A stretch of DNA of 36,616 nt from Lentimicrobiaceae bacterium. GTDB taxonomy: Bacteria; Bacteroidota; Bacteroidia; Bacteroidales; F082. Position 1 is the first letter of the stretch. Each line of letters starts with the position of its first letter. The position numbers and the translations under genes were made by a program. Where the stretch lies: assembly GCA_015061365.1 (NCBI GenBank), contig SUWS01000025.1, positions 1 through 36,616 on the forward strand. The letters are read 5' to 3'. The notes under the pieces are model-generated. The model did no database searches and was not told the origin of the DNA. It saw nothing but the letters and a program-made list of their open reading frames with translations. Below, one piece after another: positions 32,396 through 36,616 of this stretch.

Positions 32396-33421
32396 ATGAT
32401 AAAAAAATGCTTTAGATATTTAATGATGTTGGTTTGCATTCTGTTTTTGAATGTTGAACTTCTGTCGCAAAATAAGTCTAAAGCGACGTTGGATTACATA
32501 GAAAAGTATAAGGATATAGCCATGCGTGAGATGCAGGAATATAAGATTCCGGCGTCTATAACATTAGCTCAGGGGATCCTTGAATCGGGTAATGGCAACA
32601 GTGAACTTGCTAAAAAGTCTAATAATCATTTCGGAATAAAATGTCATAAGGATTGGAAAGGAAAACGAACCTATCATGACGATGACGCTAAAGGCGAGTG
32701 TTTCAGAGTATATAACTCGCCGGAGGATTCATACCGTGATCATTCTAAATTTATTGCTAATGGTCAGCGTTATGCTTTCCTTTTCGACTTGAAAATCACT
32801 GATTACAAAGGCTGGGCTAAAGGTTTGAAAAAAGCAGGCTATGCTACTCTTCCAGTCTATGCTAACGTTTTGATAAAATACATTGAAGACTATAATCTCA
32901 CTCAATACGATCAGATGGTTGTTAAAGGTAAGTTTAAGTATAAGGCCAAAGATGTAAGTAAAAAGACTAAAGACAAAAGTCAAAAAACAAAAGATAAAAG
33001 CCAAAATCCAAAAGTCAATAATGATATTATTTATACACCATATAAGATAACTGATTCGGAAGTTGTCGGTAAGACCTCCGATAAGCGTTATATTCGTGAG
33101 AACAACGGCGTTAAGTTTATATACGCCAAAGAAGGAGAGAATGTTTATGAATTGGCTAAGATACTTGGCGTTTATGATTATCAAATCATAAAATATAATA
33201 ACCTCGGTAAGCGTAAGGTTTTGAAGGATGATGAGATTATATATATCGAGCCGAAGAAAAACAAGGCGATGCGACGCTATAAATATCATACCATACAAAA
33301 AGGTGAGACGCTTTCTCATGTCTCTCGCCTTTATGCTGTCAAGCTAAAATCCATATTCAAAATGAACGACATGGATGAGAATACGATTCTCCATGTGGGA
33401 GATAATATCAGGTTGAGATAG
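32396..33421 (+). CDS. Exported glucosaminidase with LysM domains
   Basis: A 341-residue protein with a signal peptide (about 1-25). Residues about 30-175 are a GH73-type N-acetylglucosaminidase: ITLAQGILESGNGNSELAKKSNNHFGIKCH with the catalytic Glu near 63, then FRVYNSPEDSYRDHSKFI and GYATLPVYANVLIKYIEDYN. A low-complexity linker follows (KTKDKSQKTKDKSQ), encoded by a heptamer array. Two LysM domains follow, a weak one near 240-290 and a clear one at about 297-341 (YHTIQKGETLSHVSRLY). It hydrolyses peptidoglycan while held to the glycan by LysM. It is divergent from rsmG. Confidence 0.92.
   Translation: MIKKCFRYLMMLVCILFLNVELLSQNKSKATLDYIEKYKDIAMREMQEYKIPASITLAQGILESGNGNSELAKKSNNHFGIKCHKDWKGKRTYHDDDAKGECFRVYNSPEDSYRDHSKFIANGQRYAFLFDLKITDYKGWAKGLKKAGYATLPVYANVLIKYIEDYNLTQYDQMVVKGKFKYKAKDVSKKTKDKSQKTKDKSQNPKVNNDIIYTPYKITDSEVVGKTSDKRYIRENNGVKFIYAKEGENVYELAKILGVYDYQIIKYNNLGKRKVLKDDEIIYIEPKKNKAMRRYKYHTIQKGETLSHVSRLYAVKLKSIFKMNDMDENTILHVGDNIRLR
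32962..33017. repeat. Heptamer array within the LysM gene
   Basis: Eight 7-bp units of AAAGNCA type (AAAGACT, AAAGACA, AAAGTCA, AAAAACA, AAAGATA, AAAGCCA, AAATCCA, AAAGTCA). Because 21 bp equals seven codons, the protein repeats every seven residues as KTKDKSQ, forming the linker between the catalytic and LysM parts. Confidence 0.7.
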
Positions 33422-33498
33422 TTAACAATTGACAGTTAACAATTGACAGTTAACAATTAACAGTTAACAGTTAATAATTGACAATTGATAATTAACGA
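33422..33498. repeat. Heptamer array after the LysM gene
   Basis: Eleven 7-bp units of TTRACAR (TTAACAA, TTGACAG, and so on). The first unit begins at 33422 and the LysM stop codon is 33419-33421, so no base separates the two. Confidence 0.8.
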
Positions 33499-33560
33499 TA
33501 GAATTTCTTTTAGAGGCATATTAAACTTTTGGCTGTTGAACTAAGGCTGTTGAACTTTAG

Positions 33561-33749
33561 CTCAAAGCTCAAAGTTCAAAGCTCAGTGTTCAAAGTTCAA
33601 AGCTCAAAGCTCAAAGTTCAAAGCTCAGTGTTCAAAGTTCAAAGCTCAGTGTTCAAAGTTCAAAGTTCAAAGCTCAAAGTTCAAAGTTCAAAGCTCAAAG
33701 CTCAAAGTTCAAAGCTCAAAGTTCAAAGTTCAGCGTTCAAAGTTCAAAG
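33561..33749. repeat. Heptamer array, 27 units
   Basis: 189 bp of consecutive YTCAAAG units (CTCAAAG and TTCAAAG, with variants CTCAGTG and TTCAGCG). The array overlaps the 3' end of the sulfatase gene and supplies its last codons and stop. Together with 33422-33498 it fills the gap between the LysM and sulfatase genes. An open + strand frame through it is only a product of the repeat. Confidence 0.9.
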
Positions 33750-35194
33750 TCCTTACGTCCTTTTTTAATTCTAAATAATTGCGGTTTCTCTGAATATCCG
33801 GTCTCGATATTCGGTGCCCAGTTGAGCGTGTCGGGTCCTTCGCATGGTGTGATGTATTTCCATTTTCTCGTCCTGTACGAAAGGTTCTGATTCTGCGCCA
33901 TCTGAATGACGTAGCGTCTTCCTTTCTTATCTTTACCTAACCATGTATCTAACTCTTTGCCAATACCGTCGGGCGACAGATTTTTATATTCACTGATATT
34001 GATAAGATAAGCCATCACTTCCAAGAAGTCGATTTGTGATACTAAGGCTTCGCTTACCTTGCCTTCCTTTATTTCTTTAGGATAATGTACTATGAAAGGG
34101 ACGCGCGTGCCTGCTTCGTAGCAGCTGTATTTTCCGCCTCGCAATCCGCCCATAGGGTCGTGACCGTTGAGAAGTTCTTCGGCTTGGTCGTCGTAGCCGT
34201 CGTTTAACACAGGTCCGTTGTCGCTGCTTATTATTATCAAGGTGTTGTCTAACAAGTCGTTTTCTTCCAAGGTCTTGATGATCTCTCCGACGCACCAGTC
34301 GAATTGCGCTATGGCGTCGCCTCGCATTCCCATTCCCGTCATGCCTCTGAAACGCTCGTGAGGGAAGCGTGGTACGTGAACGTCGTTAGTGGCAAAGTAA
34401 AGGAAAAACGGCTTTTCTTTATTTTCATTAATAAAACTTACGGCATGTGCCGTGATGGAATCCGCGATGTTCTCGTCTTTCCATAAAGCCTTGCCGCCGC
34501 CTTTCATATAACCGATGCGTCCAATTCCGTTGACGATAGATTGGTCGTGGCCGATAGTATGTTTTAAATTATACAACAGTTCAGGATTTTCTCTGCCTGT
34601 TGGCTCGCCTTCAAAATTCTGATTATAACTTACGTAGATAGGGGAGGTGCTGTCGTAGTCGGCTACCATTCCGTTCTCGATGAAGACGCAAGGCACTCTG
34701 TCGGCGGTGGCAGCCATGATATAAGAATAGTCGAAGCCGATGTCGTCTAAGTCAGGTTCTATCTTCTTGTTCCAGTCTTGTCTGCCGTTTTCGTAGCCGA
34801 GGCCGAGATGCCATTTTCCTATTGCGGCGGTGTTGTAGCCTGCTTGTTTAAAGATGTCGGCTACTGTTAGTTGTTCGGGTTTTATTATCATGACGGCATC
34901 GCCGTTTGCCACGTTGGTTCCTTCTCTGCGCCAAGGATATTCTCCCGTGAGGAGCCCGTAGCGTGACGGCGTGCTCACCGATGCGGCAGAATAAGCGTTG
35001 GTGAAACGTATCCCATTATCCGCGAGACGATCTACGTTAGGAGTCTCAACGTTTTTCGCTCCGTAACATTGCAAGTCGCCGTAACCTATGTCATCGGCAT
35101 AGATAAGAACGACGTTAGGCTGTTGAGCTTCTGTCTGTGCCAATGCAGGAGTTACAATCGATAATGATAATATGACGGGATTTATTTTTTTCAT
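33737..35194 (-). CDS. Sulfatase (serine type), C-terminally cut by a repeat
   Basis: A 485-residue exported sulfatase (signal peptide about 1-20, ending PALAQ). The formylglycine motif is S74-T-P-S-R78, the Ser version that requires an anaerobic sulfatase-maturating enzyme. Metal-binding residues are in LIYADDIGYGD (Asp34-Asp35) and SSDNGP. It would remove sulfate from host or dietary glycans. The end is abnormal: after KPQLF the family pattern (xLxxDPxExxNLA) is replaced by RIKKGRKDFEL, and the final codons and TGA come from the heptamer array. About 25-35 residues seem lost, so activity is uncertain. It starts 18 bp after the ATPase gene on the same strand. Confidence 0.88.
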   Translation of the reverse strand: MKKINPVILSLSIVTPALAQTEAQQPNVVLIYADDIGYGDLQCYGAKNVETPNVDRLADNGIRFTNAYSAASVSTPSRYGLLTGEYPWRREGTNVANGDAVMIIKPEQLTVADIFKQAGYNTAAIGKWHLGLGYENGRQDWNKKIEPDLDDIGFDYSYIMAATADRVPCVFIENGMVADYDSTSPIYVSYNQNFEGEPTGRENPELLYNLKHTIGHDQSIVNGIGRIGYMKGGGKALWKDENIADSITAHAVSFINENKEKPFFLYFATNDVHVPRFPHERFRGMTGMGMRGDAIAQFDWCVGEIIKTLEENDLLDNTLIIISSDNGPVLNDGYDDQAEELLNGHDPMGGLRGGKYSCYEAGTRVPFIVHYPKEIKEGKVSEALVSQIDFLEVMAYLINISEYKNLSPDGIGKELDTWLGKDKKGRRYVIQMAQNQNLSYRTRKWKYITPCEGPDTLNWAPNIETGYSEKPQLFRIKKGRKDFEL

Positions 35195-35212
35195 GTTTGC
35201 AATGATGATTTT

Positions 35213-36286
35213 TTATGGGATTCTTTCACAAATCCATTTACGGAAGAATGGATCTTCAACTTCATATTTGTCTTCTTTTATGAGAAAACCTTTTTTCATC
35301 ATTTTTCTTATGGAGCTATAAACGGTGCTCGTCGGTAACATTTTGTTTTCGTATGGTTTTTCTTCTTTGCTTAAAATGCGTACAATCTTTTTGTCGGTGT
35401 TGTTAAACGACATCCAGATTCTTTCGAAATCTAAATCGTGCGATTGGATTATTTGATTTATTGATGTTGTCAATAAATCTTCAGACTTAATTTTTTTGTA
35501 ATAGGCGTTGTCCCAAATTGTAGCGGCAAGTTGTTGCGTGTAATATGGATGACATGATGTGAAACTCAGAATTTCTTCAGTCAACTTATCGTGATTGTCT
35601 GTAACGACATCCTTGATTCTATCGTTTACATATTTATGGAAATCATTGTAAGGGATTTTCTTTAATCGCATTAATTGACCGAAATGATAGAATGGAGATT
35701 TTTTTCGTTCGAAAATATCACTCATCATTGATTCCTCACTGCCTAAAAATATATAATTTACTTTAGATTGTTCTTGAATGATGGAACGCATCTTTTTGTC
35801 GATGCCTTTTTCTATTTCAATAAAATCCTGAAATTCATCAAAAATCACAATGATTCTGTTATCTTCATCACTGACTTTTTCAACAAGTGACAAGGCATCT
35901 TCTAATAAAGCTGAAATATTAGAGGCAGTCTGGAATCCGATTTCCATATTCTCACTTAATGGAGTTATCGAGACTGTTGGCATTACTCTGAAATTAGCCA
36001 ACAAATGTTTTATCTTTTCCCATGGATGAAGACGGAATACACCTTTTAGCAATAATGATGCTAAATCTTCTATGCAAGTCACTTGTTGCATATTGATTGA
36101 AATGTAAGGATGTTTACTTTCGGTGACGGCTTTTTTTACCAAACTTGATTTGCCAAATCTACGTGGACTTATAAGTATTAAATGATTGGGACTATTGAGA
36201 ATCCTGTTGATTTGTTCTAACTCTTCTATTCTGTCGGTGAAATACTGATTATCCACCAAAGTCCCGAATTTAAAAGGGTTTTTCAT
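35213..36286 (-). CDS. ATPase of the archaeal/STAND-like (ATPase_2) type
   Basis: A 357-residue P-loop ATPase. Walker A is SPRRFGKSS (about 40-48), Walker B IIVIFDEFQDF (about 146-156), and sensor-like YIFLGSEESMMSDIF follows. A C-terminal winged-helix-like region (STVYSSIRKMMKKGFLIKE) ends YEVEDPFFRKWI. These ATPases are common in Bacteroidota and archaea and have no settled function. Upstream it faces a second ATPase gene of a related group at the right edge of the window, with tandem repeats between. Confidence 0.85.
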   Translation of the reverse strand: MKNPFKFGTLVDNQYFTDRIEELEQINRILNSPNHLILISPRRFGKSSLVKKAVTESKHPYISINMQQVTCIEDLASLLLKGVFRLHPWEKIKHLLANFRVMPTVSITPLSENMEIGFQTASNISALLEDALSLVEKVSDEDNRIIVIFDEFQDFIEIEKGIDKKMRSIIQEQSKVNYIFLGSEESMMSDIFERKKSPFYHFGQLMRLKKIPYNDFHKYVNDRIKDVVTDNHDKLTEEILSFTSCHPYYTQQLAATIWDNAYYKKIKSEDLLTTSINQIIQSHDLDFERIWMSFNNTDKKIVRILSKEEKPYENKMLPTSTVYSSIRKMMKKGFLIKEDKYEVEDPFFRKWICERIP

Positions 36287-36287
36287 A

Positions 36288-36325
36288 TTCCGATATTTTT
36301 CGTTCCGATATTTTTCGCAAAGATA
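36288..36325 (-). promoter_or_regulatory. Leader of the ATPase gene with a 15-bp duplication and a -7 box
   Basis: TTCCGATATTTTTCG occurs twice in tandem (36288-36302 and 36303-36317), just upstream of the ATG. Next to it, TATCTTTG on the minus strand (complement of 36318-36325) fits the -7 box. Confidence 0.5.
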
Positions 36326-36379
36326 ATATTTTTTTTTAGCATAAAAGTCCTTTGGTTATTAATTTTAGATTTCTAAAAC

Positions 36380-36471
36380 AAATTTTGCGGAGAGCGGTAT
36401 TTTTGGTGAAATAAATTTTGCGGAGAGCGGTATTTTTGGTGAAATAAATTTTGCGGAGAGCGGTATTTTTG
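36380..36471. repeat. 33-bp tandem repeat, 2.8 copies
   Basis: Units start at 36380, 36413 and 36446 and are identical over the compared bases; the third is cut after 26 bp. Each unit contains TTTTGCGGAGAGCGGTATTT. It lies in the space between two divergent ATPase genes, close to the promoter of the rightward one. Confidence 0.85.
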
Positions 36472-36502
36472 TTTGTTTTGTCAAATAATAAATGTATATT
36501 TG
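36472..36502 (+). promoter_or_regulatory. Promoter of the rightward ATPase gene
   Basis: TTTG (36472-36475), 19 nt, TATATTTG (36495-36502); an exact match to the Bacteroidota consensus, 18 bp before the ATG at 36521. The tandem repeat runs directly into the -33 box. Confidence 0.75.
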
Positions 36503-36520
36503 CAACATTATTTGATAGTT

Positions 36521-36616
36521 ATGAATAGAAGAATATTTGAGCGTAAGATTTATGATAAAATGCTGAATTGGAAAAAAGAGTCAGCAGGAAAAACAGCATT
36601 GCTTATTGAAGGTGCT
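36521..36616 (+). CDS. ATPase (AAA_14/DUF4143-like), 3' part outside the window
   Basis: The first 32 codons are visible, starting MNRRIFERKIYDKMLNWKKE and running to ALLIEGA, where a P-loop of the form GARRVGKS is expected to follow. This N terminus is typical of the Bacteroidota AAA_14 ATPases with a DUF4143 C-terminal domain. The start codon is supported by the promoter 18 bp upstream. The rest is cut by the window edge. Confidence 0.65.
   Translation, partial: MNRRIFERKIYDKMLNWKKESAGKTALLIEGA

Noticed and set aside
33422..33749. Possible CRISPR array
   Set aside because: Units are 7 bp with no unique spacers and no cas genes.
33529..33768. A + strand frame of repeated LKVQSS units
   Set aside because: It is the translation of the 7-bp array and has no other support.
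36380..36471. Possible CRISPR or iteron array
   Set aside because: The 33-bp units are directly adjacent with no spacers, and no replication gene is nearby.

Overview
The window is AT-rich DNA from a member of the Bacteroidales (Bacteroidota). The support is Bacteroidota-type promoters (TTTG, about 19 nt, TAnnTTTG), the lack of Shine-Dalgarno sequences, FISUMP and WG-repeat proteins, an IS1182-type transposase, and gene types common in gut or oral Bacteroidales. I cannot name the genus. No rRNA, tRNA or CRISPR array was seen.

Region 1 (1-10.86 kb) is an accessory island with every gene on the + strand; it runs off the left edge and ends at a strong terminator (10818-10858). It encodes a tyrosine/dual-specificity-type phosphatase, a KptA/Tpt1 RNA 2'-phosphotransferase, a macro-like ADP-ribose protein whose frame continues past a TGA, a FISUMP protein, lipoproteins, a protein with a caspase-like His/Cys arrangement, a NADAR-HAD fusion, a DUF1232 membrane protein, a zinc-ribbon protein, a PP2C phosphatase, a vWA protein, a Sel1 lipoprotein and a WG-repeat membrane protein. 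Several products are expected to handle NAD-derived ADP-ribose or protein phosphates. Four internal gaps carry the same spaced dyad, GATAGAAT-N13/14-ACTCTATA, so the island may share a regulator. Region 2 (10.88-12.6 kb) is a mobile-element module: a tyrosine recombinase that has lost its C-terminal catalytic end, and a small zinc-finger/HTH protein.

Region 3 (12.6-24.4 kb) looks like ordinary chromosome: a MATE exporter, a thioredoxin-like protein translationally coupled to a GH3 plus beta-lactamase-like cell-wall enzyme, YqgE, and a tight four-gene operon murL-murD-aroB-aroA. MurL next to a MurD homologue suggests that D-Glu of peptidoglycan is made by adding L-Glu and then epimerising it.

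Region 4 (24.4-28.7 kb) is rearranged. A 482-bp direct duplication carries the 3' end of an MFS transporter gene. The left copy is fused in frame to a broken IS1182 transposase, which is itself interrupted by a 195-bp MITE. A second MITE lies at 18412-18606; both have 4-bp target duplications. Region 5 (28.7-36.6 kb) holds an M16 peptidase, RsmG, a glucosaminidase/LysM protein, a C-terminally truncated sulfatase and two divergent ATPase genes with tandem repeats between them.

Across the core regions there are short arrays with a 7-bp period. Several begin at or beside a stop codon, and others sit in frame inside murL, aroA and the LysM gene.
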